Source: Grimontia kaedaensis (GTDB taxonomy: Bacteria; Pseudomonadota; Gammaproteobacteria; Enterobacterales; Vibrionaceae). Taken from it: 64,000 bases of DNA. A model generated the notes under the pieces. The model did no database searches. It was not told the origin of the DNA and saw only the letters and a list, made by a program, of their open reading frames with translations. The stretch is from NCBI RefSeq assembly GCF_023746615.1, contig NZ_CP082276.1, forward strand, positions 868,001 through 932,000. Direction: 5' to 3'. Positions 53,219 through 62,188 of this stretch are shown one piece after another. Position numbers and translations under genes: made by a program. The first letter of the stretch is position 1. Each line of letters starts with the position of its first letter.

Positions 53219-54283
53219 TTACTTCTTGGCAGCTCTGCGCTCTTGAACAGCATCTGCCAGAATATTTAACACTTTCTCAGTATCTTCCCAGCCAATACAT
53301 GCATCGGTGATGCTTTGGCCATAAGTTGGCGCTTGGCCATCAATAAGGTCCTGACGCCCTTCTACAAGGTGGCTCTCAATCATCACGCCAAAGATAGCAT
53401 CGTTACCACCAGCGACTTGGTTTGCTACGTCTTCACCTACGACCAGCTGACGCTTGTATTGCTTGCTGCTGTTTGCATGGCTGAAGTCAATCATCAGCTT
53501 GTTACGCAGTTTGGCGGAATCCAGTTGCTCAGTGATTGCTGCAACGTGATCTGCAGAGTAGTTTGGCTCTTTGCCGCCACGGAGAATAATGTGGCAATCT
53601 TCGTTACCTGCAGTCTCAACAATCGCCGAGTGTCCAAATTTAGTCACAGACAGGAAGTGGTGAGGAGATTCTGCCGAACGAATCGCATCAGTCGCAATCT
53701 TTATGTTTCCGTCGGTACCGTTTTTGAAGCCTACCGGGCAAGACAGACCAGATGCTAGCTCACGGTGAACCTGAGATTCGGTAGTACGCGCGCCAATGGC
53801 ACCCCAGCTGATAAGATCACCCATGTACTGTGGCGTGATCATATCGAGAAACTCTCCTGCAGTTGGAAGACCCATGTCGGTAATATCCAATAGCAACTTA
53901 CGTCCCATACGAAGGCCATCGTTTAACTTAAAACTGTTGTCCAAGTACGGGTCATTGATAAGGCCTTTCCAGCCTACTGTTGTGCGAGGCTTCTCGAAGT
54001 AAACACGCATTACGATTTCTAACTTGTCACTCAGTTTGTCACGGATAACTTTTAGCTTCTTACCGTATTCAACTGCCGCTTCTGGGTCATGAATTGAACA
54101 AGGACCGATGATAACGAGAAGGCGATCGTCCTTGTCGTTCAGAATATTGTGGATTGCCTGACGAGCGTTAAACACCGTTTCAGACGCATTTTCAGTCGCA
54201 GGAAACTTTTCCAGCACCGCTACTGGTGGCAGAAGTTCTTTGATTTTACTAATTCGGACATCGTCTGTTTGATGGAAGCTCAT
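53219..54283 (-). CDS. aroG: 3-deoxy-7-phosphoheptulonate synthase (DAHP synthase, AroG type)
   Basis: 354 residues. The N-terminus DDVRISKIKELLPPVAVLEKFPATE, GPCSIHDPEAAVEYGKKL, RVYFEKPRTTVGWKGLINDP, FLDMITPQYM, GARTTESQVHRELASGLSCPVGFKNGTDG, HIILRGGKEPNY and DFSHANSSKQ align nearly residue for residue with E. coli AroG, the phenylalanine-sensitive enzyme. It condenses PEP and erythrose-4-phosphate as the first step of aromatic amino acid synthesis. Start with AGGGTGA upstream. A TyrR-like site lies before it. Feedback class is inferred from similarity. Confidence 0.94.
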   Translation of the reverse strand: MSFHQTDDVRISKIKELLPPVAVLEKFPATENASETVFNARQAIHNILNDKDDRLLVIIGPCSIHDPEAAVEYGKKLKVIRDKLSDKLEIVMRVYFEKPRTTVGWKGLINDPYLDNSFKLNDGLRMGRKLLLDITDMGLPTAGEFLDMITPQYMGDLISWGAIGARTTESQVHRELASGLSCPVGFKNGTDGNIKIATDAIRSAESPHHFLSVTKFGHSAIVETAGNEDCHIILRGGKEPNYSADHVAAITEQLDSAKLRNKLMIDFSHANSSKQYKRQLVVGEDVANQVAGGNDAIFGVMIESHLVEGRQDLIDGQAPTYGQSITDACIGWEDTEKVLNILADAVQERRAAKK

Positions 54284-54379
54284 TCATTCACCCTTGCTAC
54301 ATTCTTCACACCAACCTTCACTGGTTCAGTGCGTATTACCTACTTATTTGTAGTTAACTTATCGCCATTCCAAAGAGAG

Positions 54380-54397
54380 TGCAAACCTATTTTTACG
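54380..54397. promoter_or_regulatory. Putative TyrR box of aroG
   Basis: TGCAAA-N6-TTTACG, matching the TGTAAA-N6-TTTACA consensus at 10 of 12 positions (5 of 6 in each half). It lies 97 bases upstream of the aroG start. TyrR is known to control aroG in E. coli. Confidence 0.45.
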
Positions 54398-54456
54398 CTT
54401 TTAGCTACATTTTTATGCCACATAAAGATTGACTATTATAATAATCGTGCTAGCAA

Positions 54457-55926
54457 TTAATTTTCAACTGTATTGGGGAAGAGAAGTTCAAGAGCCACAT
54501 ACTCTTCAAGCGCATCCGCTAATACATCAATACTCCGTTGTTTTTCTTTTATTAAATCAATACCTTTCTCCCCATCCAGACCTGCCCATTCTAGAATGAG
54601 TGCTAGCGCCTCTGGGTGATCGAACAAACCATGCCAGTATGTCCCAAAGACATTGTTGTCCGTATTGACAAGACCATCATCACCTTCATCACAGGCGACA
54701 AGGTTCACACCTTTCGATGTGGTTACACCCATATGAATCTCATATCCCGTGACATAGCTCACTTTGTTATTTAAGTGAAGATGCCCTGACTTTTTGGTCA
54801 AGACTTTCTCTTTTTCGATCACCGTAGTGGCTTCAAGATAACCTAGTCCTTCCGCATCCAATTGATGTCCTTCCAGCCCCTGAGGATCCGAAATATGCTT
54901 TCCTAGCATCTGGTAACCACCGCAAATACCGACGACTTTGCCACCATATCTCAGGTGCTTTTGAATCTGTTTGTCCCAACCAAACTCTCTTAAGCTGTTT
55001 AGGTCTGAAATCACACTTTTACTGCCCGGAACTACAATCAAATCACACGAAGGAATGGGTTTTCCTGGCGCCACATATTGCAAGTTAACCTTTGGATGGG
55101 CTCGCAATGCATCAAAGTCAGTGTGATTACTGATCCTTGGCAAAACAGGTACAGTCACGTTCAGGACATTTTGGCTTGAATCGATGTTGTCCTGTTTCGT
55201 ATCGATTGCATCTTCTGCATCAAGCATCAACCCCTGAAGATATGGCACAACACCGAGAACCGGCTTTCCTGTTTTTTCTTCAAGCCAATCCAGCCCAGGT
55301 TCTAGAAGACTGATATCCCCACGAAAACGGTTAATGACGAAACCAACCACTCGATCCCGCTCTGATTGGGATAGACAATCCAAAGTTCCAACCAAATGCG
55401 CGAATACACCTCCCCTATCTATATCTGCCACAATGATTACAGGAACATCCGCCTCTTCCGCAAACCCCATATTGGCAATGTCATTCTCGCGCAGATTAAC
55501 CTCTGCAGGACTCCCCGCCCCTTCGATGAGTACACAGTCGTATTCAGCAGTCAGTTTCTCAAATGACTCCAACACGGGCGGCATGGCAAACGCTTTATAG
55601 GATTGGAAGCCAATAGTATTCATGGCATCAACCGCTTTTCCTTGAACAATCACCTGAGCAGCGCTGTCCGTGCTTGGTTTTAGCAAAATAGGATTCATAT
55701 GCACGGTCGGTTCAATGCCACAGGCGAACGCTTGAAAGGCCTGTGCACGACCAATCTCACCACCATCGTGAGTCACAGCGCTGTTAAGTGCCATGTTCTG
55801 GGGCTTAAATGGAGCAACTTTTACACCCCGGCGAGAGAGAATGCGACAGAGACCAGCAACAATAACGCTTTTACCTGCGTCAGATGTTGTGCCCTGAACC
55901 ATAAGGGCTTTAGAGGTAGATAACAT
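54457..55926 (-). CDS. cobQ: Cobyric acid synthase
   Basis: 489 residues from the ATG at 55926 (family about 480-510); the frame extends to 56004 without domain support. The N-terminal ATP-binding domain has SKALMVQGTTSDAGKSVIVAGLCR, FKPQNMALNSAVT and HMNPILLKP; a type-1 glutamine amidotransferase domain follows, with the nucleophile in GICGGYQMLGKHI (Cys) and the His of the catalytic set in GLFDHPEAL/TYWHGLF. It amidates adenosylcobyrinic a,c-diamide four times. No other cobalamin gene lies nearby, which is unusual; the cell may use it in precursor salvage. Confidence 0.93.
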   Translation of the reverse strand: MLSTSKALMVQGTTSDAGKSVIVAGLCRILSRRGVKVAPFKPQNMALNSAVTHDGGEIGRAQAFQAFACGIEPTVHMNPILLKPSTDSAAQVIVQGKAVDAMNTIGFQSYKAFAMPPVLESFEKLTAEYDCVLIEGAGSPAEVNLRENDIANMGFAEEADVPVIIVADIDRGGVFAHLVGTLDCLSQSERDRVVGFVINRFRGDISLLEPGLDWLEEKTGKPVLGVVPYLQGLMLDAEDAIDTKQDNIDSSQNVLNVTVPVLPRISNHTDFDALRAHPKVNLQYVAPGKPIPSCDLIVVPGSKSVISDLNSLREFGWDKQIQKHLRYGGKVVGICGGYQMLGKHISDPQGLEGHQLDAEGLGYLEATTVIEKEKVLTKKSGHLHLNNKVSYVTGYEIHMGVTTSKGVNLVACDEGDDGLVNTDNNVFGTYWHGLFDHPEALALILEWAGLDGEKGIDLIKEKQRSIDVLADALEEYVALELLFPNTVEN

Positions 55927-56125
55927 GGATGAATCCGAAAGGTATGAAACTGTGATATGAAAGGCAAAGATATCATAGTCATTGCAAAAAAATGCTAGCG
56001 CCATCGTTTAGCAGCAAATTCTTTGTAATGGCGGTCAAAGTTATTTGCATCGTCACTAAAGTTTTCGCGCAGGTAGCCATACACTCAAAGCCATGTTGCA
56101 AATAACGCTTGCTGCAAGGAACGCT

Positions 56126-56677
56126 GTGAAAAATTTAAAAAAATCATGTTCTATCAAGGCGATTGTTACCGCTCTGACTCTGACTTCATCAGCCGCTATG
56201 GCGACCAATTTTAGCTACACCAATTTAGAAGTCGGATTTACCAGTAACCCTTCCGGACTTGGCGCGACAGGTCGGTTGGCCTTTATGGATGGTGCGCACT
56301 TTATTGTTAACGGTAGCAGTCAGTTTGAAGGGGACTGGATTGTTTCAGGCGGCGCTGGTTTCCATGCCCCCGTCAACGGTTTTGTCGATATTCATGGCGA
56401 CGCACGCGTCTATTCCGTGAAATTCCCAGATGATGATAAACACGATTGGGGTGAATTAGCTTACGGCGTCAATGTTGGCGCGAAAGCATGGGTCCTGCCC
56501 CAAATCGAAGCTAACATTCTTGTCGGCCAGATTGCTTTTGACTCAGACGATACACGCTCTGTCGTCGAATTGGGGGGCCGCTTCCATTCAACAGATATCC
56601 TTTCTGTCGGTGCGACGTATCGGGCTAATGGTCTCTACAAAGAGCAGTTCTATTTCGACGTAAGTTTTAATTTCTAA
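56126..56677 (+). CDS. Small outer-membrane beta-barrel protein, unknown
   Basis: 183 residues from the GTG at 56126, which has AAGGA 5 bases upstream and gives a proper signal peptide (MKNLKKSCSIKAIVTALTLTSSAAMA); the open frame begins at 56093. After cleavage, alternating aromatic and glycine strands run to a C-terminal YFDVSFNF, the classic barrel end. I do not recognise a named family. It may be a small porin-like or OmpX-class protein. A strong hairpin follows. Confidence 0.7.
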   Translation: MKNLKKSCSIKAIVTALTLTSSAAMATNFSYTNLEVGFTSNPSGLGATGRLAFMDGAHFIVNGSSQFEGDWIVSGGAGFHAPVNGFVDIHGDARVYSVKFPDDDKHDWGELAYGVNVGAKAWVLPQIEANILVGQIAFDSDDTRSVVELGGRFHSTDILSVGATYRANGLYKEQFYFDVSFNF

Positions 56678-56691
56678 TCTACATATTGCAT

Positions 56692-56728
56692 CGAATGAAA
56701 AGCGGGCCGGGTGTCCGCTTTTTATTCG
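56692..56728. terminator. Bidirectional terminator overlapping the araC stop codon
   Basis: 14-bp stem (56692-56705 with 56715-56728, one G-T pair), 9-base loop, T5 within the right arm. It covers the TAA stop of the convergent AraC gene. Confidence 0.8.
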
Positions 56729-57609
56729 ATGGTTGAAACCAAAGAACGTGCTTCGCTTGGTGTAAACCCAAAATAGCGCTTAAACTCGCGGCTGAATTGA
56801 GACGGACTACTGTAACCCACCTCATAGCAAACCTCCGCTACTTGATACCCTGAAGAAAGCATAGACCTGGCTTTATGCAGCCTGAGTGATTTCACATACT
56901 GCATCGGCGAAACTGTCGTAACCTGCTTAAAATGCTCATGAAGCGTCGAAGCGCTCATTCCCGCCACGCTCGCAATCTCCTCAATCGCCAAATTTCTTTC
57001 AAAGTTCTGCTCAATGTAATGAACAACCGGCGCAATACGGTTGGCGCCCGCATGGTTACTCACGCAATTTCGTAGCAATCCACCACCAGGCCCTTTCAAC
57101 ACTTCGTAGTAAAGTTCTCTAAATATTGAAGGCGCTAATATGTCGCGATCCATTGGGTTATCCAGCAAACCCAACAATCGAGCCACCACGTTTTCAATTG
57201 CCGGAGTCATTTTGGTCGACTGAGTAAAGTCGCGCTGCGGTAGCGAAGAGGTTTCCTGCTGCCAAGGCGACATTTCCATCATCAATTGGCCGACCATTTG
57301 CTGGTCTATAGCCAGACTGAAACCCACATAAGGCCTCTCTTCACTAACATCTAAAAGGCTTGCTTCTACAGGCCGCGTAACAGAGTTAATTAGGTAGGAA
57401 TCTTCACTGTAGACAAAGGCTTGCTTTCCCGTAGAGACGTGCTTTTCTGCTTGCAACACAAAACAAATTGAAGGCTGGAGCACTATCGGCATCAAATCAA
57501 CCTTTTCTAAGCTCGCGTACAACTTCAAACCCTCTATGTCAGACGTTTGAACGCACTCACCTCTTACTTTTTCAAACACTTGCTTTGCAAGTGCCGAGAC
57601 GAATTCCAT
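56722..57609 (-). CDS. AraC-family regulator (AraC_N type)
   Basis: 295 residues. The N-terminal sensor domain (about 1-195) matches the AraC_N regulators of the YqhC type: CFVLQAEKHVSTGKQAFVYSEDSYLINSVTRPVEASLLD. The C-terminal double HTH (about 200-290) reads IEEIASVAGMSASTLHEHFKQVTTVSPMQYVKSLRLHKARSML ... VAEVCYEVGYSSPSQFSREFKRYFGFTPSEAR. YqhC senses aldehydes; this regulator is divergent from a molybdenum hydroxylase operon and is probably its activator (inference). Confidence 0.9.
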   Translation of the reverse strand: MEFVSALAKQVFEKVRGECVQTSDIEGLKLYASLEKVDLMPIVLQPSICFVLQAEKHVSTGKQAFVYSEDSYLINSVTRPVEASLLDVSEERPYVGFSLAIDQQMVGQLMMEMSPWQQETSSLPQRDFTQSTKMTPAIENVVARLLGLLDNPMDRDILAPSIFRELYYEVLKGPGGGLLRNCVSNHAGANRIAPVVHYIEQNFERNLAIEEIASVAGMSASTLHEHFKQVTTVSPMQYVKSLRLHKARSMLSSGYQVAEVCYEVGYSSPSQFSREFKRYFGFTPSEARSLVSTIE

Positions 57610-57835
57610 GTTATTAACCTTTTGCTAAACATTGTCTACACGACCGTAGGATTATGACACTAAATACGTACTTAGAATGATACTCCTTATATATTCCGGA
57701 GGAATAGGCAAGACTTCTGGAACATCTCGATAACATTAGCCTCAAATTGAATACATAGTAAATAAAGGCTAATGACCACGGTTACGTGTGTTAAAGCCAA
57801 ATACACTGCCGTTCTATGTACGAAAGGAGACTACC

Positions 57836-58300
57836 ATGAGCGTATCCGTGAATATAAACGGACAGGACCTTGAGCTCGATGTACCTGCGGACACCCCATT
57901 ACTCTGGGCCATTCGTGACAACCTCAACTTAACAGGCACTAAGTTCGGATGCGGTCTCGCACAATGTGGCGCCTGTACTGTTCATATGGGTGGTCAGCCC
58001 ATTCGTTCTTGTGTCACCCCGGTATCTGCCGTTGCAGGGCAGAAAATCACCACCATTGAAGGCATTGAGTCAAAGGCTTCCAAAGCGGTTCAAGCCGCAT
58101 GGGAAGAGATACAAGTCCCGCAATGTGGGTACTGCCAATCAGGCCAGATCATGGCTGCCAGCGCACTACTTGCCAGCAATCCATCCCCTACCGACGCAGA
58201 CATTGATGCGGCCATGAACGGAAACATCTGCCGCTGTGCAACCTATGTCCGTATTCGTGAAGCAATCAAGCAAGCAGCCACTGAACTGAGACAGGGATAG
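57836..58300 (+). CDS. 2Fe-2S subunit of a molybdenum hydroxylase (IorA/XdhA-like)
   Basis: 154 residues from the ATG at 57836 (AAAGGAG 9 bases upstream). Two iron-sulfur clusters are readable: GTKFGCGLAQCGACTVHM with Cys later in RSCVTP (plant ferredoxin type), and QCGYCQSGQIM with ICRCATYVRIREA (xanthine-oxidase type). It passes electrons from the molybdenum cofactor. It resembles isoquinoline 1-oxidoreductase alpha. Four bases after its stop the large subunit begins; xdhC and a MocA-like gene follow. Confidence 0.93.
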   Translation: MSVSVNINGQDLELDVPADTPLLWAIRDNLNLTGTKFGCGLAQCGACTVHMGGQPIRSCVTPVSAVAGQKITTIEGIESKASKAVQAAWEEIQVPQCGYCQSGQIMAASALLASNPSPTDADIDAAMNGNICRCATYVRIREAIKQAATELRQG

Positions 58301-58304
58301 AACC

Positions 58305-60509
58305 ATGCGTGATTTTCTGAACGGTTATCAGCCCGAAGCGGCTTTCCTAAAAAATACTAAACAGGTGGGAACCAGCCGCCGTAACTTCATTAAACTCATG
58401 TCGACAGCCGGTGCGGGATTAACCTTAGGCGTTCACCTCCCTTCTGTTGCAGCCGGTGCCAGTGAAACAGCAGGCAAGCCTTTTGAACCCAACGCTTTTG
58501 TGCGCGTCGGTTCAGATGACACAGTCACCATCGTGATTAAACACTTGGACATGGGCCAAGGAGTGACTACGGGCTTAGCAACCATTGCCGCTGACGAACT
58601 CGATGCAGATTGGAGCAAAGTTTATACAGAGGCTGCTCCTGCAAACGCCAATGAATATAACAACCTACTGTTTGGCCCAGTGCAAGGTACAGGCGGCAGT
58701 ACTGCTATTGCAAACTCCTTCATGCAGCTCCGCATGGCAGGCGCAAAAGCCAAAACTATGTTGGTGAACGCTGCCGCTAAAGTGTGGGAAGTCCCCGCTT
58801 CAGAAATCACGGCAAACAAAAGCACTCTCTCTCATTCTCGTACTGGCAAGTCAGCAACTTATGGTGAGATGGCCGAGCTAGCAGCACTGAAATCAGTTCC
58901 TGCCGATGATCAAGTGGTCTTAAAAACGCCCGAGCAATTCACCATCATCGGTAAAATAGGAACCTCCCGAAAAGATAAAGGCAAAAGCAACGGCACAGCG
59001 ACATTCACACAGGACGTACAACTGGACGGCATGCTGACCGCGTTAGTCGCTCATCCACCGGCATTTGGTGCAACAGTCGTTTCGTTTGATGCCACTGCAG
59101 CCAAGCAATCTCCCGGAGTTGTCGATGTTGTGCAGATCCCGACAGGTATTGCGGTGATTGCAAAAGATTTCTGGAGTGCAAAAACGGGACGCGACAAATT
59201 GTCGATCGAATGGGATCGCTCTGCGTTCACCAAGAACACTGAACAGCTCAAAACTGAATACACAGCACTTGCCCAAACGCCCGGCCTTACGGCCCGCAAC
59301 GATGGCGAAGCCAGTAAAGTGCTCGAAAGCGCCGACAATGTTGTCGAAGCCACTTACTATTTCCCTTATCTTTCCCATTCACCAATGGAACCTATGAACT
59401 GTGTGGTTCTGGCAGGCGATGGTAAAGCTGAACTTTGGTATGGCGCCCAGATTCAAACCATCGATCAGTTTGCCGTAGCTACCGTCCTTGGTATCAAGCC
59501 GGAGAATGTGACCATCAACACCTTGTTTGCTGGGGGTAGCTTCGGACGTCGAGCCAACCCACAAGCAGATTACGTTGTTGAAGCGACAATGATTGCCAAA
59601 ACGCAGCCGGGTGTGCCAGTAAAATTGGTATGGACGCGTGAAGATGACATGCGCGCGGGTTATTACCGCCCAATGTACATTCACAAAATCCGTGGTGCCG
59701 TCGACGATGAAGGCAACATCACTGCATGGGAACAACGTATTGTTGGGCAATCGATCGCAGCAGGTACCGCATTTGAGGACTTCATGGTGAAAGATGGCGT
59801 TGATTCATCTTCTGTTGAAGGCGCTTCCACTCTGCCTTATGCCATTCCCAACTTAGCCGTTGAACTGCATACCGTTCAGCAACCTGTTCCTGTTTTGTGG
59901 TGGCGCTCAGTGGGTCATACCCACACCGCGTTTTCAACGGAAGCCTTCCTGGATGAACTGGCACACAAAGCTGGTAAAGACCCTGTTGAAATGCGACGAG
60001 GTCTGCTCAAAAACCATCCTCGACATCTTGGTGTTCTGAATCTGGCCGTTGAAAAGTCAGACTGGGGCAAACCACTACCGAAAGGTAAAGGACGCGGCGT
60101 TGCGGTTCATGAGTCGTTCCGCACCTTTGTTGCTCAGGTTGTCGACGTCACCGTAGAAAATGGCCAAATCACTGTCGACAAGGTCGTTTGTGCCGTTGAT
60201 TGTGGTGTTGCTATCAACCCGGACATCATTAAAACCCAGATGCAAGGCGGTATTGGTTTTGGTCTGTCACCTGCGCTTGTCAGCGAAATAACACTGCAGG
60301 ATGGCGCCACGGTTCAGTCAAATTTCCATGACTATCTGGTGCTAAGGGAAATGCAGATGCCAGACATTGAGGTACACATTGTGCCATCTGCCGAAGCACC
60401 AACCGGTGTTGGTGAACCCGGTACACCACCGATCGCGCCCGCTGTCGCAAACGCCGTGTTTGCTGCAACAGGCCAGCGATTACACGATCTGCCAATGAAG
60501 CTGTCTTAA
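58305..60509 (+). CDS. Molybdopterin-binding large subunit (IorB-like aldehyde/isoquinoline dehydrogenase)
   Basis: 734 residues. A Tat-type signal, SRRNFIKLMSTAGAGLTLG, begins at residue 24, so the enzyme is exported folded with its cofactor and is probably periplasmic. Two Ald_Xan_dh_C2-type domains follow. Conserved sites: AGGSFGRRANPQADYVVEA (cofactor loop), VLWWRSVGHTHTAFSTEAFLDELAHKAGKDP, and the catalytic Glu in TGVGEPGTPPIAPAVANAVFAATGQRLHDLP. IorB oxidises isoquinoline, and relatives oxidise aldehydes; the substrate is unknown. There is no cytochrome subunit, so the electron acceptor is unclear. Confidence 0.9.
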   Translation: MRDFLNGYQPEAAFLKNTKQVGTSRRNFIKLMSTAGAGLTLGVHLPSVAAGASETAGKPFEPNAFVRVGSDDTVTIVIKHLDMGQGVTTGLATIAADELDADWSKVYTEAAPANANEYNNLLFGPVQGTGGSTAIANSFMQLRMAGAKAKTMLVNAAAKVWEVPASEITANKSTLSHSRTGKSATYGEMAELAALKSVPADDQVVLKTPEQFTIIGKIGTSRKDKGKSNGTATFTQDVQLDGMLTALVAHPPAFGATVVSFDATAAKQSPGVVDVVQIPTGIAVIAKDFWSAKTGRDKLSIEWDRSAFTKNTEQLKTEYTALAQTPGLTARNDGEASKVLESADNVVEATYYFPYLSHSPMEPMNCVVLAGDGKAELWYGAQIQTIDQFAVATVLGIKPENVTINTLFAGGSFGRRANPQADYVVEATMIAKTQPGVPVKLVWTREDDMRAGYYRPMYIHKIRGAVDDEGNITAWEQRIVGQSIAAGTAFEDFMVKDGVDSSSVEGASTLPYAIPNLAVELHTVQQPVPVLWWRSVGHTHTAFSTEAFLDELAHKAGKDPVEMRRGLLKNHPRHLGVLNLAVEKSDWGKPLPKGKGRGVAVHESFRTFVAQVVDVTVENGQITVDKVVCAVDCGVAINPDIIKTQMQGGIGFGLSPALVSEITLQDGATVQSNFHDYLVLREMQMPDIEVHIVPSAEAPTGVGEPGTPPIAPAVANAVFAATGQRLHDLPMKLS

Positions 60510-60533
60510 TCTCAACGTCATCAAGGAAGGATA

Positions 60534-61559
60534 ATGGCAAACCACCTACATTACTTGCTGAACGAGTGGTATCCGGAGAAAGACAATGCCGAGTGGGTAC
60601 TCGGCACGATTTATGAAACGGAAGGACCTTGTTATCGAAAAGCCGGTGCAATGATGCTTTTCGGTAGTTTGGGTCAACAACTCGGTATGCTTAGCGGAGG
60701 ATGTCTGGAATCAGACATCCAACGTCATGCAAAAAAGGTGATGATGACAGGTGAAGCCTGCACGTTAACTTACGACAGCCAAGATGAAGATGATTTGTCT
60801 TTCCAACTTGGTATTGGCTGTGGCGGCACCGTTCATATCATGCTGCAGCCAATCCACGCGGGTAACGGCTACTTAAGCCTCGATGTTATTCATGCGCAGT
60901 TGGAACAGAGAAGATCTGGCTTCTACTATCAGCGTATCGGTAGTAAGAGCGTCGCTGAAATAGAAGCGAACTATATCCCCTCAGAAAAGATTCACCAGCT
61001 AAAGGCTGATAAAAACACCATTGGCGAACGACTTGATGAAGGCGGTCAGCGCTGGCTGAAAACCTTCATTCAACCCCCTACTCACCTTCTCGTTTGTGGT
61101 GGAGGGTTTGATGCTAGGCCTATAGTTTCCCTTGCTCATCAATTAGGTTGGCGCGTTACGCTTTGGGACCCCCGCCCTGCAAATGCAAGACGCGATTACT
61201 TTCGAACCGCGCATCACATCCTGCGAGAAGAAGCAGAGACCTTGGGGTATTTCTGCAACGAAAAGCATGTCGATGCTGCCGTAGTGATGACGCACAGTGT
61301 TTCTCTCGACGCCTCCGTATTGAAATCGCTCACGGATACGCGTTTACGTTATCTTGCCCTACTTGGCCCAACACATAGAAAAGAAGATGTTCTGCAAACC
61401 GCAGAGTTACAGGAATCACAATTACCGTGCAAACTTGCAGGACCAGCAGGGTTGCAACTGGGTGCAGCATTGCCAGAAGGGATTGGACTTTCTATTCTGT
61501 CAGAATGTATGGCGGCTCTTAACGATTCAAACGCCAAATCTTTCAGTGGAATAGTATAA
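60534..61559 (+). CDS. xdhC: XdhC-family molybdenum cofactor maturation protein
   Basis: 341 residues. The N-terminal CoxI/XdhC motif GSLGQQLGMLSGGCLESDIQRHA is followed by GCGGTVHIML; the C-terminal Rossmann-like domain starts LLVCGGGFDARPIVSLAHQLGWRVTLWDPRPANA. XdhC binds Mo-cofactor and helps insert it (with the sulfido ligand) into the large subunit. AAGGAAGG directly precedes the ATG. It sits between the hydroxylase genes and the MocA-like gene, 24 bases from the large subunit. Confidence 0.9.
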   Translation: MANHLHYLLNEWYPEKDNAEWVLGTIYETEGPCYRKAGAMMLFGSLGQQLGMLSGGCLESDIQRHAKKVMMTGEACTLTYDSQDEDDLSFQLGIGCGGTVHIMLQPIHAGNGYLSLDVIHAQLEQRRSGFYYQRIGSKSVAEIEANYIPSEKIHQLKADKNTIGERLDEGGQRWLKTFIQPPTHLLVCGGGFDARPIVSLAHQLGWRVTLWDPRPANARRDYFRTAHHILREEAETLGYFCNEKHVDAAVVMTHSVSLDASVLKSLTDTRLRYLALLGPTHRKEDVLQTAELQESQLPCKLAGPAGLQLGAALPEGIGLSILSECMAALNDSNAKSFSGIV

Positions 61560-61561
61560 GA

Positions 61562-62170
61562 ATGATAAAACTTGCCGCAGTGATCCTCGCTGCTGGCCGC
61601 GCTTCACGTTTTCGCGAATGCAAAGCGCTGGCTGAAATCAATGGCTCTCCGCTCATCAGCTTCCCCATCAACGCAGCAGTTCCTGTTACTCAGGACATAT
61701 TCATCACAACAGGGTTTTGGCATAAGGAACTGGAAGATGCCTGCAAAGACAATAATTGGCCAGCAGAAATCTTACATATCGACTGCTGGAGAGAAGGGAT
61801 TGGCAGCGTTATATCTTCGGTGACCGAGAAGCTTGAGAATGACTATGATGCCATTTTATTTATGCTTGCTGATCAACCTGCAGTAAGTAGTGACAATGTC
61901 GAACTACTTTGGAAAGTATTTATTGAACACGTTAACGATGCAGTTTGTTGCCAATATCACGATACAGTGGGTGTACCAGCGATTGCATCGAAAACCATGT
62001 TTGAAGAGCTTAAAACGTTGAAAGGTGATGCAGGCGCTAAGCACCTGCTTAACAATGGCAGATATGTGGTCAATGTGGTTGCTATTGATCAGTGCAACAT
62101 AGATATCGACACTCAGGAAGACTTGGAAAACTACGTTCACTACCTTAATCATATGGCGTCGCTTTGGTAA
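61562..62170 (+). CDS. MocA-like molybdenum cofactor nucleotidyltransferase
   Basis: 202 residues. NTP-transferase fold: VILAAGRASRFRECKALAEINGSPLI (LAAGxSxRxG...K loop with Arg and Lys), FMLADQPAVSSDNVELL, CCQYHDTVGVPAIASK, and DAGAKHLLNN, which aligns with the family GDxGAR. MocA adds CMP to Mo-molybdopterin to form the dinucleotide cofactor used by xanthine-dehydrogenase-type enzymes. Last gene of the operon; its start lies two bases after the xdhC stop. A 9-bp hairpin straddles its stop codon. Confidence 0.88.
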   Translation: MIKLAAVILAAGRASRFRECKALAEINGSPLISFPINAAVPVTQDIFITTGFWHKELEDACKDNNWPAEILHIDCWREGIGSVISSVTEKLENDYDAILFMLADQPAVSSDNVELLWKVFIEHVNDAVCCQYHDTVGVPAIASKTMFEELKTLKGDAGAKHLLNNGRYVVNVVAIDQCNIDIDTQEDLENYVHYLNHMASLW

Positions 62171-62179
62171 CGACGCCAT
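62153..62179. terminator. Hairpin at the convergent end of the molybdenum operon
   Basis: ATGGCGTCG pairs with CGACGCCAT (9 bp) around the MocA-like stop codon. No T-run follows, so termination strength is doubtful. Confidence 0.4.
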
Positions 62180-62188
62180 GTTCGTCAA

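Noticed and set aside
55927..56092. Cobalamin riboswitch upstream of cobQ
   Set aside because: The gap is only about 165 bases and shows no B12 box or matching helices.
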